Assembly (NCBI RefSeq): GCF_900109095.1 | Contig: NZ_FNYZ01000022.1 | Coordinates: 21,524 to 85,523 of the forward strand | Length of the DNA stretch: 64,000 bases | Direction: 5' to 3' | Source: Sphingobium sp. AP50 | GTDB lineage: Bacteria; Pseudomonadota; Alphaproteobacteria; Sphingomonadales; Sphingomonadaceae | Shown here: positions 25,532-34,593 of the stretch, one piece after another | Layout: every line of letters begins with the position of its first letter | Numbering within the stretch: position 1 is the first letter of the stretch | Notes under the pieces: generated by a model | What the model was told of the DNA's origin: nothing | What the model saw: only the letters and a program-made list of their open reading frames with translations | The model's database searches: none | Position numbers and translations under genes: made by a program

Positions 25532-26373
25532 TGGGGGTCTCCGTTCTCACCCTTGTTCGCAATCGTAGCGCGCATCTGGCGCAGCTGGTGGAAGGGCTTC
25601 GGCGCAGTGATCGGAAGCCTGACGAACTCATTATCGTGGATATGAGCGATGAGCCAGTCATCGTGGGGCCCACCAGTTTTCCGGTTCGCATCGATCGGTT
25701 CGAAACGCAGGGCCTGCCGCTTGCCGCTGCGCGCAACCGAGCAGCGTCCCTCGCAAACCATGACATGCTGCTGTTCCTCGACGTCGATTGCATCCCGATG
25801 CGTGATTGCATCACTGTCTTGTGTCAGACTCTTTCCAGCCATGATGCCCTGCTTTGTGCAGATGTCCGCTATCTTGGTCCATATGACGCACGTGGCGTCT
25901 GGGAGGAGACGGACTTACTCGCGCAAGGCCGTTCCCATCCGGCGCGCCTGTTTCCCAACCAGGGGGTCCGGGAAGAGAAGAATGCGGGGCTCTTCTGGTC
26001 CCTCGCCTTCGCATTGCGTCGATCGACTTTCGAAACAATTGGCGGATTTGATGATGGGTTCACAGGCTATGGCGCCGAAGACACCGACTTTGGCTTCAGG
26101 GCCGCTACATGCGGGTTGAAGCTGCTGTTTGTGGGTCGGGCGATTGCCTGTCACCAATATCATGACAGCTATGAACCGCCGGTCCAGCATGTCGCTGATA
26201 TCGTACGTAATGCGATGCGGTTCAGGGCGCGTTGGGATCGGTGGCCGATGGAAGGTTGGCTCGACGCATTTGCCCGCATCGGGCTAGTGGCATGGGAAGG
26301 CGAGAGGCTTGAACTGCTGCGTCTGCCAACCCACGCCGAAATGGAAGCGTCCAGAGTAGAACCGACCGGGTGA
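25531..26373 (+). CDS. Glycosyltransferase family 2 with C-terminal galactosyltransferase-like domain
   Basis: A 280-residue GT-A enzyme: VLTLVRNRSAHLAQLVEGL, PLAAARNRAA, the DxD in LLFLDVDCIPMRD, and a C-terminal GGFDDGFTGYGAEDTDFGF, the ED-containing motif of the Glyco_transf_7C domain found in galactosyl- and N-acetylgalactosaminyl-transferases. Start at 25531 gives a TGATG overlap with the methyltransferase; an alternative ATG is 15 bases earlier. Last gene of the cluster; it contains two enzyme classes that act on separate sugars. Confidence 0.88.
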   Translation: MGVSVLTLVRNRSAHLAQLVEGLRRSDRKPDELIIVDMSDEPVIVGPTSFPVRIDRFETQGLPLAAARNRAASLANHDMLLFLDVDCIPMRDCITVLCQTLSSHDALLCADVRYLGPYDARGVWEETDLLAQGRSHPARLFPNQGVREEKNAGLFWSLAFALRRSTFETIGGFDDGFTGYGAEDTDFGFRAATCGLKLLFVGRAIACHQYHDSYEPPVQHVADIVRNAMRFRARWDRWPMEGWLDAFARIGLVAWEGERLELLRLPTHAEMEASRVEPTG

Positions 26374-26512
26374 GATGGACTGACGAAGCACAGTTTGAAA
26401 ATGATATCGTGACGCAACCGTCCCTCCGGATCGGATCATGCTCCATTTTTCTTTTAATTCCTGCGATTTCCAAGGTAGCCAGGCATCAGCCACGGCGCGG
26501 CCGAAACCATCC

Positions 26513-28261
26513 TCAGCATTTCAGCGCGACTTCGCCAAGATCACTATATCTATCAGGCGCGTCCATCAATTGGATTGCAACCCGGTCGCGTCCGCCCCGT
26601 TTGGCCTCGTAAAGGGCTTCGTCCGCGACGCGATAGAGACTATGAAAATCGGCAGCGATCGTGGATCTTGTGATGCCTATGCTCGCGGTGACCTTGCGAT
26701 GGCCGATGACGTCGCCATGGTCGTAACTGCTAATTTCGTGGCGAAGAGCCTCCGCAAAACGCATAAGTTCCACATCTCCCATTCCGGCAACCAGCACCGC
26801 AAACTCCTCGCCGCCCAGACGTGCGGTTGCGCTGACCGGGCTTTCGTGGGGGGCAAGACAACACGCAATCCCCTGTAGAACCAAATCCCCCGCTTCGTGA
26901 CCGTAAACATCGTTGATGGACTTGAACCAGTCGACATCGATCAGGAGCAACGCCACCACGTCGCCTCTACCTCGCGATATATTGAGGATTGATCCGGCCC
27001 GTTCGATGAATCCACGCCGATTGGGGAGTCCGGTCAGGGCGTCACGACGTGCCAGTTCCTGTGCCTGGGCTTCAGCCTGGCGCGCGATGTCACGTTCCAC
27101 GCGCAGTCGGGCGTAAGTGCGCGAGGCCGCAATCGAGAGCCATAATGTCTGCCATGCTGCTGCAAAGAGGACGAGGATCTGCGATCCTCCGCCCCAGAAC
27201 ATGGTATCAGCGTCAAAGAAACTCGTGGAGCCGAGTACCAGCATCGGCACCGCCCAGGCGCCTGCAAAGCTGCGCGCCTCGCGGCTCCCCCGTCGCCAGG
27301 CCTGCCCGATCGAGACGGCCACTGAGAGCAAATTTGCAAGGACGAGCATAGCAAGCACGGCGCCAAGGCTCTCGATCGGTCCGGATCGCATCAAAGAGAG
27401 CGGTAAGCCAAGCGCAAACACGCATCCCGTGAGCCCAAGTGCAGTCCGCCTGAGGTAGACGCTCACATGGACCTGCTCAAGTGCCGTGATGGCACTCAAT
27501 GTGGCAAGAGCAATGGCGAGGCAAGAGAGCCCCGTGCATATTTGTGCTGAGAGGGCACCAGCCATGGCCGGAAAAAAGAAGAGGTGGAGTTGCGACCAGC
27601 ATGTGCCCCAGGCCAGCATGGAGGCCGCCCAAGCCGCCTGCCAGGCCGAGAACTGTCTGCGCACGGCTAGTGCCAGCGAGGCATTGTAGAGCGCGCCCGA
27701 CAGCAGCAGGACAAGCGCCGCGCCGATCAGAGTCGCTAATCCCGTAGTCTGGGTGCCTTCTTCACCTCGTCCGACGAGCCGCATGCGCAACAGCCTGGCA
27801 CTCGCCACCTTGTCGAAGCGCAGCGTCACTTTTGTCAAAGATGCGTCTCGCTGTGGCGCACGAAAAGCAAGCTGCCCACCTGCCCGCCAATGCGTTCCAA
27901 AGTCTCCACTGCGGACAGCCTGCCGTTCCACGGCACCATCCGCATAAAAGAAAGCAACGATCAAACGATCGAATCGGGAACTATGAACGATCAAGGAGAG
28001 GTCGTCACGATCATACGCCTTTGGTGGTATCATAGCCTGGAGCCAAAGCGTTCCCCGCTGATAGCGCTCTGGTTGGCCGATACACGCGAATGTTGAGGGC
28101 GCGACGTTCCAGGGTGCCACTTCTTCGCTTACCGCATGGCACAGGGGATGATTTATCCGTAGCGCCTGGGCCGATACAGGCGATGACCCACATAGCCCTA
28201 ACGCTCCCGCGCTGGCGATCAGGCACAGGGTAGCCAGGATTTTCTTCAAAAGGCGTAGCAT
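26513..28261 (-). CDS. Membrane diguanylate cyclase (GGDEF) with 7TM sensor
   Basis: About 582 residues: signal peptide (LLKKILATLCLIASAGALGL), a periplasmic sensory domain to about residue 175, seven hydrophobic spans to about 400, a short coiled segment (ERDIARQAEAQAQELARRD) and a GGDEF domain with RDALTGLPNRRGF, DVDWFKSINDVYGHEAGD and the intact active site GGEEF. No RxxD product-inhibition site precedes GGEEF. Architecture is that of 7TMR-DISM-type receptors. It should make c-di-GMP in response to an envelope signal. Start 28261 or 28279. Confidence 0.9.
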   Translation of the reverse strand: MLRLLKKILATLCLIASAGALGLCGSSPVSAQALRINHPLCHAVSEEVAPWNVAPSTFACIGQPERYQRGTLWLQAMIPPKAYDRDDLSLIVHSSRFDRLIVAFFYADGAVERQAVRSGDFGTHWRAGGQLAFRAPQRDASLTKVTLRFDKVASARLLRMRLVGRGEEGTQTTGLATLIGAALVLLLSGALYNASLALAVRRQFSAWQAAWAASMLAWGTCWSQLHLFFFPAMAGALSAQICTGLSCLAIALATLSAITALEQVHVSVYLRRTALGLTGCVFALGLPLSLMRSGPIESLGAVLAMLVLANLLSVAVSIGQAWRRGSREARSFAGAWAVPMLVLGSTSFFDADTMFWGGGSQILVLFAAAWQTLWLSIAASRTYARLRVERDIARQAEAQAQELARRDALTGLPNRRGFIERAGSILNISRGRGDVVALLLIDVDWFKSINDVYGHEAGDLVLQGIACCLAPHESPVSATARLGGEEFAVLVAGMGDVELMRFAEALRHEISSYDHGDVIGHRKVTASIGITRSTIAADFHSLYRVADEALYEAKRGGRDRVAIQLMDAPDRYSDLGEVALKC

Positions 28262-28279
28262 CGGCGATTCGAGAACCAT

Positions 28280-28776
28280 GGCAGCGCGGACTATGGCAAA
28301 GTAGCGAATATATCATGGACAATGCGGTGAACTCCTCCGAACCGATGGTTTTTTTTTGATAGATGGAAAGACCATGTCTCCCCTTTGCGGCGAAGCTGAC
28401 TGGTCCCATTCCGTCGATCAGTTACGGAAGATCATGTCGTCAGGGTTGGAATGCGAGGGCGGATTGTGAAGCACAACAGCTCATTCCTCGGATGCGCCAC
28501 CGGATAAAATGTTGATCCTCCCCCGAACGATCGACTGATTGCAATCTTCCGCAGCTAAAGTCTTCAGCTTGGGTCGCACTTATTCCTATCCTGGATTAAG
28601 TCGGTCATTTTGCCCAGCATTGCTGGCGTGGGATTGTGGCCGTAATAAAAAAAGGCAGAGCCAAAGCTAAGACGTTCATCCACTTGCAAGTGCCATCGCC
28701 AGCCTGTCGAGGAGAACATTGTGATGTACCGCCCCCTCGACGAGATAGCGGATTATGTTCATCGAAGCTCGATGAC
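28280..28776. other. Intergenic upstream of GGDEF gene
   Basis: About 500 bases between two minus-strand genes. It contains a run of nine or more T (near 28348) but no EcfG-type or FNR-type match that I could find, and no convincing gene. Confidence 0.5.
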
Positions 28777-30654
28777 TTACAATTCGTTGCCTGCTACCTG
28801 CACTTCTGACATTTCGGCAGGCGAATGCCGCCTAAAGGCCCCGATGGAACGGCACGCACCTGAACCTTGTGCATAGAGACGGAGAAGTTTACTCATTTCC
28901 GAACGAGAAACAGCCGGCGAGTAGAGGAACCCCTGCCCAATACGACATCCCAAAGTCAGCAGATGTCGCGCCTGGCTTTCGGTTTCGATGCCCTCGGCCA
29001 AGAGGCGAATATCCAGTTTTTGAGCGATGGACGTCAGCCCCTCGACGATTGCTGCACTGGGACTGCCCATTTTAAGTCCTGCAACAAACGACCGGTCAAT
29101 CTTTATGATATCCACCGGAACTGTCAGAAGGTGGGTTAGCGACGCGAATCCCGTACCAAAATCGTCGAGCGCAACCTTGAGGCCGTGATGTCGCATCTGC
29201 GCAATCTTGGCTCCAACATTGTCGTCGCGATCATCCAGATAGACCCCTTCTGTAACCTCGACGATCAGATGCTTCAGCGGTACATTCGCCTTTACGAAGC
29301 AGGCGCTGAGATATTCATGGATCGGAATGCTTCTATGAAGGTCAGCTGAGGATATATTCACACCCACATGTTGGAAAGCGATGCCTTCATCGAGCCAATG
29401 GCGCACGTCATTTGCCACATTGTCCAGCATGATGTCGGTAATGGCCTGAGCAATGTCCACATCCGACATCGCCTCGTGGAATTCGCCTGCAGTCTGAACC
29501 TTGCCATCAGGTGTAATCATTCTACATAGCGCTTCGACCCCGACGATTTCCGCAGTGTCGAGCCGCACAACAGGTTGATAATAGGCTTTGATCCTGCCTT
29601 CCCGGATCGCGGCGCCTACTTCCTGAATGGCGGAAAGCCGCTGCGTTATCGCCATGCCGAGACCGCGCCAATAACGGACAAATCCCCCTCGCCCTGTCTC
29701 CTTGGCATGATAAAGGGAATGATCCGCATTTAGCCTCACGCTATGTGGCAACGGGTCGGCCTCAGACACAATGGCGCCACCGATGGTGGCGCGCGGATAA
29801 AGGCTATGGCCGAGACTTCTCACGGGAGGTGACAGGCGATCGAGGAGGCCATACGCCATGGTTTCCAGATCCTGCAAGGCTGCAGGTGATTGTACGATTA
29901 TGGCAAATTCGTCGCCGCCGATCCTGAATGTGCGGTCTGGGGCTGCTGCATCTGCCATGCGGTGCGCCACTTCTCGCAGCAAAATATCACCGGCATGATG
30001 TCCGAATGTATCGTTCACCATCTTTAAATTATCAAGGTCAATGGCCAGTAGCGCCCAGGCACCTGGCTGCGAACAGTCCAAGGCATCGAGGGCGGCATTG
30101 AAACCATTGCGGTTCGCAAGCCCTGTAAGGCCATCGATCCGCGCTAACCTTTCACGCTCTTCGACACGATCGCGGCGCTCGAAAGCGAGGACGCAGAGGT
30201 GGACGCAAGCCTCGACGATATCTCGCTCTAGTTTAGTAGGTCCCCTATGTCCTTGATAATAGAAAGCGAAAGTTCCGATGACCTGCTCCTTGCCATCGCG
30301 GATCGGCGTCGACCAGCACGCGCTATACTCCAGTTGATCTACCAACTCACGATAGTCACTCCATAATGGATCTGTTCGGATATCCCGCACCTCAACGTCG
30401 GCACCGAGGAAGGCGGCCGTGCCGCAGGAGCCTACCGAAGGACCAATCAACAGACCGTCAAGCGCCAGAGAATAACCGGTCGGTAGAGAGGGAGCCGCAA
30501 GCGGATGAAGTAGCCCTGCGGCATCGACCGTAAGAATCGAACAGGCCGTGTCAGGCACAATGGCCTCAACCTCCAGACACAGTCTCCTGGCTGTTTCCGG
30601 CAGGTCGTCGCCTCTGGCGACCATCTCCAATATTATGTTCTGGAGGCGTAACAA
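28777..30654 (-). CDS. GAF-GGDEF-EAL bifunctional c-di-GMP protein
   Basis: A 625-residue cytoplasmic protein. GAF domain to about 165 (SVGSCGTAAFLGADVEVRDI), GGDEF from about 175 with ARIDGLTGLANRNGF and intact GGDEF, and EAL from about 345 with YYQPVVRLDT, EALCRM, NISSADL, EVTEGVYLDD, LDDFGTGFASL, IKIDRSFV and AEGIETE. All the usual EAL metal and catalytic residues are present, so phosphodiesterase activity is likely; cyclase activity is possible. It should respond to a small ligand through GAF. Transcribed in the same direction as the other GGDEF gene but 500 bases apart. Confidence 0.93.
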   Translation of the reverse strand: MLRLQNIILEMVARGDDLPETARRLCLEVEAIVPDTACSILTVDAAGLLHPLAAPSLPTGYSLALDGLLIGPSVGSCGTAAFLGADVEVRDIRTDPLWSDYRELVDQLEYSACWSTPIRDGKEQVIGTFAFYYQGHRGPTKLERDIVEACVHLCVLAFERRDRVEERERLARIDGLTGLANRNGFNAALDALDCSQPGAWALLAIDLDNLKMVNDTFGHHAGDILLREVAHRMADAAAPDRTFRIGGDEFAIIVQSPAALQDLETMAYGLLDRLSPPVRSLGHSLYPRATIGGAIVSEADPLPHSVRLNADHSLYHAKETGRGGFVRYWRGLGMAITQRLSAIQEVGAAIREGRIKAYYQPVVRLDTAEIVGVEALCRMITPDGKVQTAGEFHEAMSDVDIAQAITDIMLDNVANDVRHWLDEGIAFQHVGVNISSADLHRSIPIHEYLSACFVKANVPLKHLIVEVTEGVYLDDRDDNVGAKIAQMRHHGLKVALDDFGTGFASLTHLLTVPVDIIKIDRSFVAGLKMGSPSAAIVEGLTSIAQKLDIRLLAEGIETESQARHLLTLGCRIGQGFLYSPAVSRSEMSKLLRLYAQGSGACRSIGAFRRHSPAEMSEVQVAGNEL

Positions 30655-31034
30655 CTTACTATCCCGCAGCTTTGATTATTAGAAATTCACCACATGGCGT
30701 AAAGCCGAAATGAACAAATATTATGAACAAACCGATAATCTTGCTGAAGATCTTCCCCGTTATGGTGTGGGTTAGACTTAGCAGGCGTCAGACGCGGTCA
30801 GAAGGACTTCAACGCTGAAGATATTGTCCTGGTTTTAAAAAACAGATATTCGTCTGAAAACGCGGTGTTAGCGCCCTTTGCCTATGGCAAGCGCATAAGA
30901 GTTGGTGCACAAATTTACATAGCCAAGTGCGACGATACGTCTTAGGTCGTGAGTGATATTAATGGCAAAGCTCAAGGCATCTCTATACTTTCAGACCGCA
31001 ATATGACCGTCAGGTCGCTACTTCGAGGCTCACT
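30655..31034. other. AT-richer intergenic region
   Basis: 380 bases with no gene, hairpin or promoter match that I could support. Base composition is visibly lower in GC than the flanks and continues into the phosphatidylserine decarboxylase gene. Confidence 0.5.
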
Positions 31035-31886
31035 TTGTCTGAACGGCTAAAAATCCTGCTTCAGCATCTCCTTCCCAAGCAGGCGCTGACCAGTCTCGCT
31101 GGCCGCATAGCAGGAGCCAACGCCGGCCCGGTGACAACCCATTTGATCAACTGGTTCGTCAAAAAATATGCTGTAGACATGACCGACGCCGAAAACGCGG
31201 ATCTGGCAAGCTATAAAAGCTTTAATGACTTCTTCAGCCGGTCGTTAAGCATCGGCGCGCGCCCGTTGGCCCATGCTGATTTCATTTGCCCGGTCGATGG
31301 AGCGATCAGTCAGTTTGGCGCCATTGACGACCATCACATATTGCAGGCCAAAGGCCATAACTTTACTACTGCCCAGCTGGTCGGCGGCGATGCCGAACTG
31401 GCTGCCAGGTTTCGCCACGGCTGCTTTGCCAACCTGTATCTTTCACCAAGTGACTATCACCGGTTGCATATGCCCTGTGATGGCATGTTGACGCGGATGA
31501 TATATGTACCGGGCACCCTTTTTTCGGTCAATCCGGTTACCGCAAGAGGCGTGCCCCATCTTTTTGCCCGCAATGAGCGTGTGGTGTGCATCTTTGAATC
31601 GCCGGAACATGGGCCGTTTGCAATGATATTGGTAGGTGCCACGATTGTCGGCAGCATCGCTACGACATGGCACGGCGTCGTCAACCCGAAACGGAATAAG
31701 ACGTCGTCTGAGTGGACGTATCCCGATCAACAAATCTGCCTGAAGCAAGGTGATGAAATGGGCCGTTTCCTGCTTGGCTCGACCATCGTGATGCTATTTA
31801 CGAGAGGCGCCATCAAATTTAATGAAGAATGGAGATCGGAAAGGCCTGTTCGGCTCGGCGAAATGATGGGAAATCGCAGGAGCTGA
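31035..31886 (+). CDS. psd: Phosphatidylserine decarboxylase proenzyme (long, E. coli type)
   Basis: A 283-residue protein that aligns along its length with E. coli Psd: QHLLPKQALTSLAGRIAG, SYKSFNDFFSRSL, ADFICPVDGAISQFG, ILQAKGHNF, YLSPSDYHRLHMPCDG, VPGTLFSVNPVTARGVPHLF and NERVVCIFE. The autocleavage site is LGST at residues 247-250, giving a pyruvoyl alpha-subunit. It makes phosphatidylethanolamine from phosphatidylserine at the inner membrane. Alphaproteobacteria usually carry a shorter type, so this copy looks acquired. The start is TTG; no better in-frame start was found. Located in AT-richer DNA beside a broken toxin gene. Confidence 0.93.
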   Translation: MSERLKILLQHLLPKQALTSLAGRIAGANAGPVTTHLINWFVKKYAVDMTDAENADLASYKSFNDFFSRSLSIGARPLAHADFICPVDGAISQFGAIDDHHILQAKGHNFTTAQLVGGDAELAARFRHGCFANLYLSPSDYHRLHMPCDGMLTRMIYVPGTLFSVNPVTARGVPHLFARNERVVCIFESPEHGPFAMILVGATIVGSIATTWHGVVNPKRNKTSSEWTYPDQQICLKQGDEMGRFLLGSTIVMLFTRGAIKFNEEWRSERPVRLGEMMGNRRS

Positions 31887-31990
31887 AGCCGGGTCGATGG
31901 CTTAAATGCTTGTTCTGACCTGCCACGACGTTCGGCGGCTGATTTTCCATTCTCCAGCGCTGCCGGTCTGGCTCTCTATCGGCGCGCCCG

Positions 31991-32290
31991 ATCTATGATG
32001 CACAACTTCAGCCATTGGCACTCCAGGATTTGATTGCTCGTCGCCAATGGATATGCGGGGAAGCCGACGTTCCCGCGGCCGGTGGTTATCTTGCCAGACT
32101 TGAAGAACGCATCGCGGCGTTGGCCGATATTCCTGTTCGTGGATGACCGCGCTATGATTTGTCTCCGGGCTTGCGGAGGTTGGCGCTCGGGCGCGAACTA
32201 TTGATTACCTATGATGTGGCGGAAGGGATGGTCACTGTTCAGTGCCTCATAAGGGCGGTCCACCTGGCACCGCTTTTTGACAAAACCTAA
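31991..32290 (+). pseudogene. RelE/ParE-type toxin gene with an in-frame stop
   Basis: One frame reads YDAQLQPLALQDLIARR, GYLARLEERIAALADIPVRG, then TGA at 32144-32146, then PRYDLSPGLRRLALGREL and LLITYDVAEGMVTVQCL to a TAA at 32288-32290. This is the shape of a ParE/RelE toxin (helical start, then PGLRRL-GR-L beta-strands). The TGA is one base away from CGA (Arg), expected at that position, so it is a nonsense mutation. No clean start codon and no antitoxin gene were seen. It should be inactive. Confidence 0.6.
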
Positions 32291-32571
32291 AGTTTGCAGC
32301 GGTTAGTTGCGGTAGATTGTCCGTTTCTAAGTTCATGACCTGGATTGGCCTATAGGTTGCCGTCGCGGTCGTCGCCCCTTGCAGGCCGGCCAGCAAAATC
32401 CTGGTTGCAGGATTGCGCGTGTCCGCTTTTCATTGACGTCAATCCGCGACCGTATCTTCGCCCTCTGACCGGCTCACCATTATGAAAAATGGCCAGCTCT
32501 GTCCTCTTGAACGACAAAAGCTTTCGATCCATCTGTCGCACGCCGATTTAGGAATGCGAGCCGGAGAGACG

Positions 32572-34458
32572 ATGACAATGGATGCCGTTACCGCCCCTGA
32601 AACACATGCTTTCGAGGCAGATGTTTCCAAGCTTCTGCACATGATGGTTCATTCGGTCTATTCCGACCGAGACGTTTTTCTGCGCGAACTTGTTTCCAAT
32701 GCTGCCGATGCATGCGAAAAGCTGCGCTATGAGGCGATCTCCAGCCCGGCACTGCTCGGCGACGAACCCCAAGCGCGCATCAACCTGAAGCTGGACAAGG
32801 AAGCCGGCACGCTCGTGATCGAGGATAACGGCATCGGCATGACTGCCGCCGACATGGGTGAGACACTGGGCACCATTGCACGGTCGGGCACGAAGGCGTT
32901 CATGGACAAGCTTGCTGCGGACAAGAATGGTGAGGGGCAGCAGCTTATCGGCCAATTTGGCGTCGGCTTCTATTCAGCCTTCATGGTGGCGGGGAAGGTT
33001 GAGGTTGTTTCTCGCCGTGCCGGAGAGGTTGATGCAGCCATCTGGAGTTCCGACGGGCTGGGTACATATACGATTGCGCCGGCCGATCCTGCAGCAGCCC
33101 CTGCGCGCGGGACACGCGTCACATTGCACCTGCTCGAGGATGCCAAGACCTATGCCGAGCGCTACACGGTTGAGCGGATAATCAAAGCGCAATCTGGCCA
33201 TGTGCCGGTTCCCATCTTCCTCCAGGAAGTCGCAAGCGAGGAGGAGCCAGCGCAGGTAGCCGACGGCGTCGCGCTGTGGACCAAGGGGAAGAACGACATC
33301 AGCGAGGAAGATTATGCCGATTTCTATCGCAGCCTGGCAGGGCAGTTCGACAAGCCAGCTCTGACGCTACATTACCGCGCAGAGGGGCGTCACGAATATT
33401 CCGTTCTGACCTTCATTCCCGAAACCAAACCGTTCGATCTGTTCGACCCCGACCGTAAGGGTCGCATCAAGCTCTATGTGCGCCGGGTATTCATCACTGA
33501 TGAGGCGGATATCCTGCCGCGCTATCTTCGTTTCGTGCGCGGTCTTGTCGATTCCGCCGACCTGCCGCTCAACATGTCGCGCGAGATGATCCAGGACAGC
33601 CCGGTTCTGTCCGCCATTCAAAAGGGCGTAAGCAACCGCATCCTCTCCGAACTCGACAAGCTATCGGTCAGCGAGCCTGAGCGATATGCCGCTATCTGGG
33701 AAAATTTCGGACCGGTCCTGAAGGAAGGGCTTTACGAAGATTTCGAGCGTCGCGACGCGTTGCTGGGCTTGGCCCGGTTCAAAAGCACGACGTCCGATGG
33801 CGAATGGCGTTCGCTAAAGGACTATGTCAGCACCCTGCAAGAAAACCAGACCGCCATCTATTATGCGACCGGCCATGACCTGGATCGGATCGCGCAATCA
33901 CCTCAGATCGAGGGCTTCAAGGCGCGTGGTATCGAGGTTCTGCTTCTCCCCGATCAGGTTGACAGTTTCTGGACGACGATGGGCGTCGATTATGAGGGGA
34001 AGCCTTTCAAATCTGTCACCCAAGGCGCTGCTGATCTGAGCCTCATCCCGCTGGCTGGAGGGAGCAGTGCTGCAGCAACCCCAAGCGAAGAGGCCAATAA
34101 CTTCATTATCTTCGCCAAGGAGGCATTGGCAGATCAGGTGTCCGACGTCCGCATTTCAGACCGCCTGACCAGCAGCGCGGTCTGCATTGTTGCGGCGGAC
34201 AACGCCATGGATCTTCAGCTGGAAAAGATGTTGGCCTCGGCCGGCCGTGCGCCCGAGCGAGCCAAGCCGGTTCTGGAGGTGAATGCCGGCCATGCGCTCA
34301 TCGCAAAGCTGGGGCAGGTCAGTGGCGATGAGGAAGGGCGACGGGATCTGGCGTTTCTTTTGCTTGATGAGGCCCGGATTGCCGAAGGCGAGGCGCCGGC
34401 TGATCCACGGGCCTTTGCCGAGCGGCTGGAGCGTTTGATGACGAAAGCTCTGGGATGA
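32572..34458 (+). CDS. htpG: Hsp90 chaperone HtpG
   Basis: A 628-residue bacterial Hsp90. The N-terminal ATPase domain shows FLRELVSNAADACEKLRYEA, IEDNGIGMT and IGQFGVGFYSAF; the middle domain has RVFITDEADILPRYLRFVRG and DLPLNMSREMIQ; the C-terminal dimerisation domain ends LIAKLG..EG. The start at 32572 (MTMDAVTAPETHAFEADV) follows GGAGAGACG; an upstream extension in frame is not conserved. It folds and remodels client proteins in the cytoplasm. Sphingomonads usually have a single chromosomal htpG, so whether this is that copy or an extra one cannot be told here. Confidence 0.95.
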   Translation: MTMDAVTAPETHAFEADVSKLLHMMVHSVYSDRDVFLRELVSNAADACEKLRYEAISSPALLGDEPQARINLKLDKEAGTLVIEDNGIGMTAADMGETLGTIARSGTKAFMDKLAADKNGEGQQLIGQFGVGFYSAFMVAGKVEVVSRRAGEVDAAIWSSDGLGTYTIAPADPAAAPARGTRVTLHLLEDAKTYAERYTVERIIKAQSGHVPVPIFLQEVASEEEPAQVADGVALWTKGKNDISEEDYADFYRSLAGQFDKPALTLHYRAEGRHEYSVLTFIPETKPFDLFDPDRKGRIKLYVRRVFITDEADILPRYLRFVRGLVDSADLPLNMSREMIQDSPVLSAIQKGVSNRILSELDKLSVSEPERYAAIWENFGPVLKEGLYEDFERRDALLGLARFKSTTSDGEWRSLKDYVSTLQENQTAIYYATGHDLDRIAQSPQIEGFKARGIEVLLLPDQVDSFWTTMGVDYEGKPFKSVTQGAADLSLIPLAGGSSAAATPSEEANNFIIFAKEALADQVSDVRISDRLTSSAVCIVAADNAMDLQLEKMLASAGRAPERAKPVLEVNAGHALIAKLGQVSGDEEGRRDLAFLLLDEARIAEGEAPADPRAFAERLERLMTKALG

Positions 34459-34464
34459 ATGGCC

Positions 34465-34488
34465 GTGGGGAGCCTACAGGCTCCCCAC
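34465..34488. terminator. Hairpin after htpG
   Basis: GTGGGGAGCC and GGCTCCCCAC pair around a TACA loop, 6 bases after the htpG stop. Confidence 0.75.
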
Positions 34489-34593
34489 CTACTGAAAGGT
34501 TCGGCCGGGCGACTTCGCCAACAGCCCCCACTGGAGACATCTAGCGGTCAAATCCCGATTCCCAGGAGCGGATTGCGAACCAATCCCCTGTCC

